Shown here one piece after another: positions 44,349 to 51,581 of a DNA stretch of 64,000 nt. Origin of the DNA: Saccharopolyspora erythraea NRRL 2338 (GTDB taxonomy: Bacteria; Actinomycetota; Actinomycetes; Mycobacteriales; Pseudonocardiaceae); contig NC_009142.1 in NCBI RefSeq assembly GCF_000062885.1, positions 7,305,584 through 7,369,583 of the forward strand. The letters run 5' to 3'. The notes beneath the pieces were generated by a model. The model was not told the DNA's origin. It saw nothing but the letters and a program-made list of their open reading frames with translations, and searched no databases. Each line of letters starts with the position of its first letter. The stretch's first letter is position 1. The position numbers and the translations under genes were made by a program.

Positions 44349-45586
44349 GCGGGGATGGTATCTGCCTGATACCACTGATCACCAGACCGCCGATCGGTTG
44401 CCCCGTCCGGCGGTGCGCCGCCCGCGAGCCCCCGGTGCGCGGCCTCCACGAGCTCTCCGTCCTCGGTGTCGCCGTCGAGCGACCAGAGCATCATGCCGCC
44501 CAGGCCGCGGTCGCGGACGTACTCGGCCTTGCGCGCGATCTCCACGGGATCGTCGTAGGTCCAGAACGTCCCGCCTTCGTACAGCCAGGCGAATCCGGCT
44601 GCCTCGTCGCGGTGCCGAGCGCCAGTGCGGTCTTTCAGCACCCGGTAGCTCTCGTGGCCGGGTTCGAAGGTCCCGCGCGCCGGACCGGCCGACGGCTGGA
44701 ACAGCCCGTCGCCGTGGGCGTGCACGCCGCTCCAGCCGCTGCCGTGGCAGGGAGCGCCGAGGACGAGCTTGTGCGCGGGCGCGCCCGCCTCGATCCACGC
44801 CCGCACGCCCTGGTCGAGGCTCGGCCGCCCGGAAGCGGGATCGCCTGCGGGACTGCGGATTCCGGACTGGTGGTTGGTCGTCCGCTCGAACGCCCCGTGC
44901 AGGTCGTAGCCCTGGAGATTGGCGGAGCTGAGCAGGTCGAAGACCTCCGGCACCTGGTACCCGGCCCGCATCCGCTCCGGCGCGCACGGCAGGAACGCCG
45001 TCAGCTCGAGGGTCCGGCCCGTCTCGGCGCCGAGCGCGTCGAGCCGGGTGCGCCATTCCCGCAGCAGGGCGGTGAAGTTGGCCTTGTCCGCCGGGTCCGC
45101 CACGGTGCCGGGACCACCGTCGGAACCCGGCCACTCCCAGTCCAGATCCACGCCGTCGAACACGCCCGCGGCATCGCCCTTCAGCCACATGTCGATGCAC
45201 GACTCCACGTGCGCCGCACGGGATCGCGGCGTCGCCGCGGCCGCGTGGAAGTGCCGCGACCAGTTCCAGCCGCCGATGGCGACGACGACCTTCAGGTGCG
45301 GATGCTCGGCCTTGAGCTGCCGCAGCTGGTTCAGGTTGCCCGCCAACGGCTGGTCCTCGCTGTCGGCGACGCCGCTGACGGCCTCCTCGGCGCCGAACCG
45401 GCGTTCGCGGTCGGCCCACGGGTCGCCGCACACCGCCTCACCGGAGGCGTCGAGGTCGCCGAAGGCGTAACCGAGGTGGGTCAGCCGGTCCGCGACGGCG
45501 CTGACGTCGCGCACCAGGTAGCCCCGCTGGTGGATCGACCACTGCGGGTAGAAGCCGAACAGCCGCACTCCCCGACGGTCGGCCAC
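44339..45586 (-). CDS. GH18 chitinase without signal peptide
   Basis: A 415-residue glycoside hydrolase family 18 catalytic domain. The chitinase signature DGVDLDWEW is at residues 144-152, with Glu151 as the acid/base, and the substrate-assisting GGWNWS lies at 105-110. It is about 60% identical by eye to the secreted chitinase gene just upstream, so it arose by tandem duplication. It lacks the signal peptide and linker of that copy; GTG 45586 has no good ribosome-binding site and lies within a 10-bp inverted repeat. Its last 20 codons cover the promoter and operator of the antitoxin gene. It may be cytosolic, or its true start may be lost. Confidence 0.85.
   Translation of the reverse strand: MADRRGVRLFGFYPQWSIHQRGYLVRDVSAVADRLTHLGYAFGDLDASGEAVCGDPWADRERRFGAEEAVSGVADSEDQPLAGNLNQLRQLKAEHPHLKVVVAIGGWNWSRHFHAAAATPRSRAAHVESCIDMWLKGDAAGVFDGVDLDWEWPGSDGGPGTVADPADKANFTALLREWRTRLDALGAETGRTLELTAFLPCAPERMRAGYQVPEVFDLLSSANLQGYDLHGAFERTTNHQSGIRSPAGDPASGRPSLDQGVRAWIEAGAPAHKLVLGAPCHGSGWSGVHAHGDGLFQPSAGPARGTFEPGHESYRVLKDRTGARHRDEAAGFAWLYEGGTFWTYDDPVEIARKAEYVRDRGLGGMMLWSLDGDTEDGELVEAAHRGLAGGAPPDGATDRRSGDQWYQADTIPAWP
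44355..44374. promoter_or_regulatory. Operator and -10 element of the toxin-antitoxin operon
   Basis: TGGTATC-5-GATACCA is a perfect 7-bp inverted repeat that overlaps the minus-strand -10 element TACCAT (44355-44360). It lies inside the last codons of the upstream chitinase gene. It is the likely binding site of the ribbon-helix-helix antitoxin. Confidence 0.65.
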
Positions 45587-45623
45587 CGCCGGGGAGTGCG
45601 CAATCGGAGAGATCCTCGGGGGT

Positions 45624-45663
45624 GCCGGCCCCGCGCGACGGGGGATTGGAACGCGGGACCGGC
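45624..45663 (-). terminator. Hairpin downstream of the secreted chitinase gene
   Basis: A 12-bp stem with one wobble pair (GCCGGCCCCGCG arm) lies 26 nt past the stop at 45689, between the two chitinase genes. Confidence 0.5.
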
Positions 45664-45688
45664 CCCAGGGCTGCGACCAGCCCCGCTC

Positions 45689-47095
45689 TCAGCCGCCGAG
45701 ACCCTGGTCGATGGCGGCCATCAGCTCGCCCTGCGGCGTGTCACCGTCCATCGACCAGACCATCGCCCCGCCCAGCGCCTTCTGCTTGACGTAGGCCATC
45801 TTGCGCTTGATCTCGGTCGGGTCGTCGTAGGTCCAGAACGTCGTGCCGTCGAAGAGCCACGCGAACCCCGCCTGCCCGTCGCGGTGCAGCTGGAACGAAC
45901 CGGCCCTGGCCTTCAGGAGCTCGTAGTCCTCGAACCCGCCCTCGTAGCGGCCGGGCGCGGGCCCGGTCGAGGACTGGAACAGGCCGTTGTTCTGGTTCGG
46001 CACACCGGTCCAGCCGCGCCCGTAGAACGGCACGCCGAGGACCATCTCGTCCGCGGGCGCGCCCCGGTCGAGCCAGGCGTTGACGGTCTGGTCGATGCTC
46101 CACTTCTCAGGGTGCGGGTCGCCCGCCGGGCTGTGGATCGCCGACTGGTGGTTGGTCGTCGGCTCGTAGGCCCCGTGCAGGTCGTAGCCCTGGATCGTGC
46201 CGAAGTCCAGCAGGCCGAACACCTTGGGCACCTCGAAACCGGCGTCGATCTTCTTCGGGTCGGCGGGCAGGAACGCCGAGATCTCGTAGGACTTGCCGAG
46301 CTCCTGGCCGACGGCGTCGAGCTGCTTGCGCCACTCCTGGAGCAGGGCGGTGAAGTTCGCCTTGTCCGCCGGGTCGACCACGTTGCCGGGTCCGCCCTCG
46401 GAACCGGGCCACTCCCAGTCCAGGTCGACACCGTCGAAGATCCCGGCCGCGGCGCCGGCGCCGCCCTGCGGCTCGCCGCCGAGCTTGGGCAGGTTGCCCC
46501 GGATCCACATGTCGACGCAGGACTTCACGTGCGCCGCGCGGGACTCCGGGGTCGCGGCAGCGGTGTGGAAGTTCTTCGACCACGTCCAGCCGCCGAAGGA
46601 GATGTGGACCTTCAGGTGCGGGTACTTGGCCTTGAGCTGCTTGAGCTGGTTCAGGTTCCCGGCGAGCGGCTGGTCGTAGGTGTCGGCCTGGCCGCTGACG
46701 GTCTGGTCGGCGGTGAAGCGGCGTTGGTAGTCCGCCCACGCGTCGCCCTCGCCCGCCTGGTTCACCTGGAAGCACTTGCCGGACGCGTCGAGGTTGCCGA
46801 ACGCGTAGTTGACGTGCGTGAGCTTCGCGGCGGAGCCGGAGGTGTCGAGGTTCTTGACGAAGTAGTTGCGGTCGTAGATCGACCACTGGGTGAAGTACCC
46901 GACCCTGCGGTTGGCCGCCCGCGCTTCCGGCACCTCGGCGGCGGTCGGGGCTTGGGCGGCGGTGGGGGCTTGGGCTGTTGCGGGGGACGGAGCGGCGGCG
47001 GGGGTCGCCGCGAACGTCGGCGGGGCGGCCAGTGCCATTGCGAGGACACCGGCGGCCAGTGCCGGTAAACGCCAGGGGGTTCGAGCTGAGGACAT
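45689..47095 (-). CDS. Secreted GH18 chitinase
   Basis: A 468-residue enzyme. A signal peptide covers residues 1-29 (RTPWRLPALAAGVLAMALAA, cleavage after TFA), followed by an Ala/Pro/Thr linker with the repeated unit APTAAQ/APTAAE, then a GH18 domain. The catalytic motif DGVDLDWEW is at 221-229 with Glu228. It hydrolyses chitin outside the cell to chito-oligomers. It has a 19-residue Gly-rich insert (near 202-220) that the downstream paralogue lacks, and no separate carbohydrate-binding module. ATG 47095 has AGGAG 7 nt upstream. A DasR-type box lies about 100 bp upstream, so N-acetylglucosamine-linked control is likely. Confidence 0.92.
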   Translation of the reverse strand: MSSARTPWRLPALAAGVLAMALAAPPTFAATPAAAPSPATAQAPTAAQAPTAAEVPEARAANRRVGYFTQWSIYDRNYFVKNLDTSGSAAKLTHVNYAFGNLDASGKCFQVNQAGEGDAWADYQRRFTADQTVSGQADTYDQPLAGNLNQLKQLKAKYPHLKVHISFGGWTWSKNFHTAAATPESRAAHVKSCVDMWIRGNLPKLGGEPQGGAGAAAGIFDGVDLDWEWPGSEGGPGNVVDPADKANFTALLQEWRKQLDAVGQELGKSYEISAFLPADPKKIDAGFEVPKVFGLLDFGTIQGYDLHGAYEPTTNHQSAIHSPAGDPHPEKWSIDQTVNAWLDRGAPADEMVLGVPFYGRGWTGVPNQNNGLFQSSTGPAPGRYEGGFEDYELLKARAGSFQLHRDGQAGFAWLFDGTTFWTYDDPTEIKRKMAYVKQKALGGAMVWSMDGDTPQGELMAAIDQGLGG

Positions 47096-47170
47096 AGCAC
47101 AACTCCTGGGGTTTCGGGGATGACCTGCCACCCGCCCGACGCCCGGGGGAAAACGGCGGCGGTGCGGGAG

Positions 47171-47190
47171 AACATGGCTCGGACCATGTT
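47171..47190. promoter_or_regulatory. Inverted repeat next to the chitinase dre-like box
   Basis: AACATGG and CCATGTT are separated by 6 nt. This perfect repeat lies 5 bp from the dre-like box in the chitinase promoter and may be a second operator or part of the promoter. Confidence 0.5.
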
Positions 47191-47194
47191 CCGA

Positions 47195-47210
47195 TAAGGT
47201 CTAGACCACC
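47195..47210. promoter_or_regulatory. dre-like (DasR) operator of the chitinase gene
   Basis: TAAGGTCTAGACCACC contains the palindrome GGTCTAGACC, the core of the DasR-responsive element known from chitin and N-acetylglucosamine genes of Streptomyces. It lies about 100 bp upstream of the secreted chitinase start. Confidence 0.7.
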
Positions 47211-47223
47211 GGTAGGCCCGTTC

Positions 47224-47745
47224 GGCGTCACTGCATTGCTCGCGTGAGGCGGGGTGGGGGGTTGCTGGCCGGAGTGGCGCTCGCGGCGCGTGGCGATGAC
47301 GGCGGGCGTCACGGCGCACGGAGTGCGGCGGTGGCACGGAGCACGGAGCACGGCGCTGGGGGACGGTGGGGCGGAGTGCGGCGGTGCAGCTCGGCGCGGG
47401 GGGATGGCGCGGAGGGCAGCGGCGCGGTGGTGCGGAGTGCGGCGGTCCGGAGTGCGGCGGTGGCAGAGCGGCGCGGGGGGATAGCGCGGCGGGGGCAGCG
47501 GTGCGGGGGAACAGCGGTGCGGCAGCGGCGCGGGGGGGACAGCGGTGCGGCTGCGGCGGCGCGGGCCGGGTTCGCGCTCACCTTGGCAGGCGCGCCTCGA
47601 AACCCCAGTTGGCGCGAATTCAGCGGGTGCGCGACCGCCCTGAAGCAGCCGAGAACCGGGGCGGCACGCACCTCGGTGCGGGCGGTCGCGTCACCTCACC
47701 ACCGCCCGCGCCGAGCACGCTGGAGCCGGATCGTCCGGAGGTCGG
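47224..47745. repeat. G-rich degenerate low-complexity region
   Basis: This stretch, mainly 47300-47570, is made of imperfect units around GTGCGGCGGTG and GCGGCGCGGGGG. It has no supported gene and separates the chitinase locus from upp. Long G runs may form G-quadruplexes. Confidence 0.6.
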
Positions 47746-48369
47746 TCAGACCGCGCCGTACTCGCGGTCTCCGGCGTCGCCGAGGCCGGGGACGATGTAG
47801 CCGGAGTCGTTGAGGCGTTCGTCGACGCTCGCGGTGACCACGCGCACCGGCAGTCCCGACTTCTCCAGCCGGTCCAGCCCCTCCGGCGCGGCGAGCGTGC
47901 AGATGGCGGTCACGTCGCTCGCGCCGCGCTCGGCCAGCAGGTTGATCGTGTGCACCATCGAACCGCCGGTGGCCAGCATCGGGTCGAGCACGAAGACCGG
48001 GCGGCCGGCCAGGTCGGCGGGCAGCGACTCCAGGTACGGCGTCGGCTGCAGTGTCGTCTCGTCCCTGGCCAGGCCGACGAATCCCATCTGCGCCTCGGGG
48101 ATCATCTTGTGCGCCTGGTCGGCCATGCCCAGTCCGGCCCGCAGCACCGGCACCAGCAGCGGCGGGTTGGCGAGCCGGTAGCCCGTGGTGCGCGCCACGG
48201 GGGTGTGGATCATCTCCTCGGCGACCTCGGCGTCCCGGGTCGCCTCGTAGATCAGCATGAGGGTGAGTTCCTGCAACGCGGCGCGGAAAGCCGCACTGCC
48301 CGTGCGCGCATCGCGCATTGTGGACAGTCTCGATTTCGCCAGCGGATGCTCTACGACCCGGATCTCCAT
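47746..48369 (-). CDS. upp: Uracil phosphoribosyltransferase
   Basis: A 207-residue enzyme with the PRPP-binding motif [18 protein letters not shown], and the conserved [13 protein letters not shown] and [22 protein letters not shown]. It makes UMP from uracil and PRPP. ATG 48369 has TACTGT 8 nt upstream on the minus strand and no ribosome-binding site, so the mRNA may be leaderless. It matches the place of upp after deoD-pmmB in M. tuberculosis, from memory, although unrelated genes are inserted here. Confidence 0.94.
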   Translation of the reverse strand: MEIRVVEHPLAKSRLSTMRDARTGSAAFRAALQELTLMLIYEATRDAEVAEEMIHTPVARTTGYRLANPPLLVPVLRAGLGMADQAHKMIPEAQMGFVGLARDETTLQPTPYLESLPADLAGRPVFVLDPMLATGGSMVHTINLLAERGASDVTAICTLAAPEGLDRLEKSGLPVRVVTASVDERLNDSGYIVPGLGDAGDREYGAV

Positions 48370-48377
48370 GGCCAACA

Positions 48378-48383
48378 ACAGTA
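48378..48383 (-). promoter_or_regulatory. -10 element TACTGT of upp
   Basis: TACTGT on the minus strand ends 8 nt before the upp ATG, consistent with a leaderless transcript. Confidence 0.45.
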
Positions 48384-48388
48384 ACCGG

Positions 48389-49084
48389 TCACCCGGCCCA
48401 GGACTCCAGCCCGCGCATGATCACTTCGAGGCCGAACTCGAAGCGCTCGTCACCCTCGCCGGCCATCAGCGACGGCAGCAGCGCGACGATCGTGGGGAAG
48501 GTCTCACGCGGCAGTTGGGAGAAGTAACGCTCCACTTGGGACATCCGCTCCCCCAGTTCCTCTGCGGGTAAGCCGAACGCCGCACTGCGTTCCAACGCGA
48601 CCGCGTTCGGGTAGAGCGCCAGCAGGTCCGCGGCGAAGGCGACCACGCGGTCCGGGAGCCCGGCCGACCGCAGGATGGCGAGGACGGCCTCCATCATCGC
48701 CAGCGCGTTCGGGCCGGTCGGCGCGGGCGTGCGCATGACGACCTGGGCGATGCCCGGGTGCTCGGCGAACACCCGCACCTGGTCTCGGGCGATCTGCTTG
48801 AGCTGGTCACGCCAGCGGGCGGGGTCGGGCTCGGGAACCGGGATCTCGCCGATGACCAGGTCGAGCATCAGCTCGTGCAGCTCACTTTTGTTGCGCACGT
48901 AGGCGTACAGCGACGCGGCACCGGTGCCGAGCTCCTGGGCGACGCGGCGCATGCTCACCGCGTCGAGCCCTTCGCGGTCCATCAGGCCGAGCGCGGTCCC
49001 GACGATGGCCTCCAGGCTCAGCGGTTGCCTGCCCGCCCGCGACCTGCCCGCCCGCTGCTGCCACGGCGGAACCGGAACCGACAT
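48389..49084 (-). CDS. TetR-family transcriptional regulator
   Basis: A 231-residue protein. The TetR helix-turn-helix is [20 protein letters not shown] through [19 protein letters not shown]; the C-terminal ligand domain resembles the TetR_C type found in tetracycline repressors. ATG 49084 follows CGGAGGAGG at 7 nt. It diverges from a FAD monooxygenase across a 132-bp region with four copies of one palindrome, a typical repressor-target arrangement. The ligand is likely an aromatic compound or antibiotic handled by the monooxygenase. Confidence 0.87.
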   Translation of the reverse strand: MSVPVPPWQQRAGRSRAGRQPLSLEAIVGTALGLMDREGLDAVSMRRVAQELGTGAASLYAYVRNKSELHELMLDLVIGEIPVPEPDPARWRDQLKQIARDQVRVFAEHPGIAQVVMRTPAPTGPNALAMMEAVLAILRSAGLPDRVVAFAADLLALYPNAVALERSAAFGLPAEELGERMSQVERYFSQLPRETFPTIVALLPSLMAGEGDERFEFGLEVIMRGLESWAG

Positions 49085-49126
49085 CCACGAACCTCCTCCG
49101 ACTGCCGCGAACACTGTACTGGAGAC

Positions 49127-49196
49127 GAACGGCGTTCTTGACACGAACTCTGTTCGCGAATAGAACGGTGTTCGTCAAGGCTTGCGAACACCGTTC
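49127..49196. promoter_or_regulatory. Four GAACNNNGTTC operators in the TetR/monooxygenase promoter
   Basis: The copies are at 49127-49137 (GGC), 49145-49155 (TCT), 49163-49173 (GGT) and 49186-49196 (ACC), spaced 18, 18 and 23 bp. They flank the -35, fill the -35/-10 spacer, overlap the -10 and lie in the leader. This is a strong candidate site for repression by the adjacent TetR protein. Confidence 0.8.
49138..49166 (+). promoter_or_regulatory. Promoter of the FAD monooxygenase gene
   Basis: A perfect TTGACA (49138-49143), a 17-bp spacer and TAGAAC (49161-49166) match a housekeeping sigma promoter about 45 bp before the ribosome-binding site. Confidence 0.65.
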
Positions 49197-49216
49197 GATG
49201 CTGAGTAGGAGCGCCG

Positions 49217-51088
49217 ATGACCACGACCAACACCAACACCGGGATGACTGGCGGGCAGAGCGGGCGGAGGAGCGGGGACGGACCGATCGGCGTGGAGAAC
49301 GGGGCGGTCGAGGCGGAGAACGGACCGATCGGACCGAAGGATGGAGCCATCGAGGTGAAAAGCGGAGCGATCGGACCGAAGGATGGAGCGGGGACACCGG
49401 TGCTCATCGCGGGGGCCGGGCTGGCCGGCTTGTCGACCGCTGTCTTCCTCGGCCTGCACGGCGTGCGCGCCGTGGTCGTCGAGCGCCACGCGAGCACCTC
49501 GACGCACCCGAAGGCCCGCGGCCAGCGGCCGCACACGATGGAAGCGTTGCGCCTGGCGGGCTTGGAGGAGTCCTTCGCCGCCGCTTCGCCGAAGAGCCGC
49601 GGCTTCACCATCCGGATCGCCGAGAGCGTGCGCGGCCCGGTGTTCCGCGAGATCGTGCACGACACGTTCGTGCAGCTCGGCCACCTGACGCCCGCCGGAT
49701 CGGCCGACGCCAGCCAGGAGAGCGCGGAGCGGATCCTCGCCGCCCGAGCCCGCGAACTCGGCGCCGACCTGCGCTTCTCGACCGAGCTGGAGAGCTTCGA
49801 GCAGGACGGCCACGGCGTGACGGCGACCGTCCGCGACCTGACCAACGGCGAGCGGAGCACCCTGCGAGCCGGCTACCTGGTCGGCGCCGACGGCAACCGG
49901 AGTCCGGTCCGCGAGGCGCTGGGCATCGGCACCCACGGCGAGGGGTCGTTCGGGCACTACATCCACTGGACCATCCGTGCCGACCTCGCCCCGCTGGTCG
50001 GCGACCAGCAGGTGCTCTACTACCTGCGCAATCCCGAATTGTCGGGAGCCAGCGGCGTGGTGTGCAGCACCGACGACCCCGACCGCTTCATCGTCGCCGT
50101 GGCCTACGACCCGGCCGTCGAGGACGAGTTCGACTTCCCCGACGAACGCGCGCTCGAACAGGTCAGGATCGCGGTCGGCGTCGACGACCTCGATGTCGAG
50201 ATCCTGGCGCGGGCGGCCGTCGAGACCGGGATGCACGTCGCCGACCGGTTCAGCGCGGGGCGGGCGCACCTCGTCGGCGACGCCGCCCACACCATGCCGC
50301 CGCAGGGCGGCATGGGAGGCAACACCGCCGTGATGGACGGCTTCTACCTGGCGTGGAAGCTGGCCGCAGTGGTCAAGGGCGAGGCGGGACCGTCCCTGCT
50401 CGACAGCCACGACGCCGAACGCCGTCCCGTGGGCGAATGGATCGCGCGCAACCAGTACAACAACGCGATCTACCGCAACGCCCGTCCCGGCGACGCGCAG
50501 CGCGATGCGGCGGGCGAGGCGGAACCGCCGATCGAGGACCCGGGGCTGCTGTGCTTCGGCTATCGGCACAACGGCGCGATCGTGGCCGAACCCGGCGACG
50601 AGGGCGAGCTCCTGGAGGACCCGACGCAGCCCACGGGCCGACCGGGCTCTCGCGCACCCCACGTGGTGCTGCGGAGCGGGGGCGGGGGTTGGAGTGGGGG
50701 TGGCGTCGAAGGCCCTGGCGGGGGCGGTAGCGGCGGCGGGAGTGGGAACGGCAGCGGCAGCCGTAAAGGCGAGGGCAGCGGTGGGCGCGATGGCCTGTCG
50801 ACGATCGACCTTTTCGGGCGCGACTTCGTCCTCTTGGCTGGTTCGGAGGACTGGGTCCGGTCAGCGGTCGCGGTCGGTGACTCCCTCGGCGTGGGGCTGA
50901 CGGCGCATTTGATCGGCCGAGCCGGGTCGGGCAGCGGAGAGTTCGAAGGTGAGTGGGCAGACGCCTACGGCGTGTCGGAACAGGGGGCTGTGCTCGTGCG
51001 GCCCGACCGATTCATCGCCTGGCGGAGCGTCGGAGCGGGGACTACGGCGGAGCTGGAGAAGGCTTTGCGGACCGTGCTGGGGCGGTGA
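49217..51088 (+). CDS. FAD-dependent aromatic monooxygenase (polyketide-hydroxylase type)
   Basis: A 623-residue flavoprotein. It has FAD-binding IAGAGLAGLSTA (64-75), the DG motif YLVGADGNRSPVRE, the GD motif HLVGDAAHTMPPQGGMGGNT (351-370) and a C-terminal thioredoxin-like domain, as in class A hydroxylases of aromatic polyketides and antibiotics. Two features are odd. Residues 20-58 form degenerate 8-residue repeats (GPIG, GAIE, PKDG) before the FAD domain. Residues 486-526 are a Gly/Ser-rich insert. The ATG has AGGAG 6 nt upstream. It diverges from the TetR gene and is probably repressed by it. The substrate is unknown. Confidence 0.88.
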   Translation: MTTTNTNTGMTGGQSGRRSGDGPIGVENGAVEAENGPIGPKDGAIEVKSGAIGPKDGAGTPVLIAGAGLAGLSTAVFLGLHGVRAVVVERHASTSTHPKARGQRPHTMEALRLAGLEESFAAASPKSRGFTIRIAESVRGPVFREIVHDTFVQLGHLTPAGSADASQESAERILAARARELGADLRFSTELESFEQDGHGVTATVRDLTNGERSTLRAGYLVGADGNRSPVREALGIGTHGEGSFGHYIHWTIRADLAPLVGDQQVLYYLRNPELSGASGVVCSTDDPDRFIVAVAYDPAVEDEFDFPDERALEQVRIAVGVDDLDVEILARAAVETGMHVADRFSAGRAHLVGDAAHTMPPQGGMGGNTAVMDGFYLAWKLAAVVKGEAGPSLLDSHDAERRPVGEWIARNQYNNAIYRNARPGDAQRDAAGEAEPPIEDPGLLCFGYRHNGAIVAEPGDEGELLEDPTQPTGRPGSRAPHVVLRSGGGGWSGGGVEGPGGGGSGGGSGNGSGSRKGEGSGGRDGLSTIDLFGRDFVLLAGSEDWVRSAVAVGDSLGVGLTAHLIGRAGSGSGEFEGEWADAYGVSEQGAVLVRPDRFIAWRSVGAGTTAELEKALRTVLGR

Positions 51089-51096
51089 GGGGGTGG

Positions 51097-51360
51097 CTCA
51101 CCTTCAGGGCGGGGGCGCGTGGGTTTTCGGGGGATGCAGCGGGGCTGGCGGGTCGCCTTGAGAGCGGGGCCGCGGGGCTCTGGGGGTGGTCACCCTGGCC
51201 TTGCGGGGCGCCTTGAGAGCGGGGCGCGGGGGCTTTCGACGCATCCAGTGGGGCTGGCGGGTCACCTTGAGGGCGGGGTGGCGCGCGGATTTTCGACGTA
51301 CTCTGGCGCGGGAGCTTTCGACGTACTCACCCTGGCATTGCGGGTCGCTTTGGGAAGGGG
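51097..51360. repeat. About 55-bp direct repeats, four copies plus a partial one
   Basis: A module around GCGGGTCGCCTTGAGAGCGGGG recurs with the CCTT at 51101, 51156, 51211, 51265 and 51348, giving periods of 55, 55, 54 and 83 bp. Copies also share a TTTTCGACG or CTTTCGACG part. The gap 51089-51581 has no gene. Confidence 0.75.
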
Positions 51361-51447
51361 TTTTCTGGGGCGCTCGCCGCCCCCAGACCCCCGGCAGGTC
51401 TCCGGGATGAGTGGGTTTTCGAGGCAGCTTGCGGTTTGGCGGTTGGC

Positions 51448-51511
51448 GGTTCTCATCCCGTCGACCTCCACGAGGGCTAAGGGCTGGCGCCAGGTCGACG
51501 GGATGAGAACC
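51448..51511. repeat. 20-bp perfect inverted repeat with 24-nt loop
   Basis: The arms at 51448-51467 and 51492-51511 are perfectly complementary; each contains CATCCCGTCGAC or its complement. It lies between the 55-bp repeats and the alcohol-dehydrogenase terminator. The long stem could act as a transcription barrier for the monooxygenase transcript. Confidence 0.8.
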
Positions 51512-51533
51512 TGCACCGCCCGTGTGCGTGAGG

Positions 51534-51569
51534 CGACGGGGCTTCCGGGGTGTGCCGGAAGCCCCGTCG
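51534..51569 (-). terminator. Terminator of the alcohol dehydrogenase gene
   Basis: A perfect 15-bp stem (CGACGGGGCTTCCGG arm) with a 6-nt loop lies 12 nt after the stop at 51582. Confidence 0.85.
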
Positions 51570-51581
51570 TCGTGGTTGTTG

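Noticed and set aside
44336..47068. A 910-codon open frame on the plus strand
   Set aside because: It is the antisense shadow of both chitinase genes; the minus strand shows the GH18 catalytic motifs.
51097..51360. CRISPR or IS-derived repeat
   Set aside because: The spacing is regular but the intervals are also degenerate copies. No transposase or terminal inverted repeats were seen.
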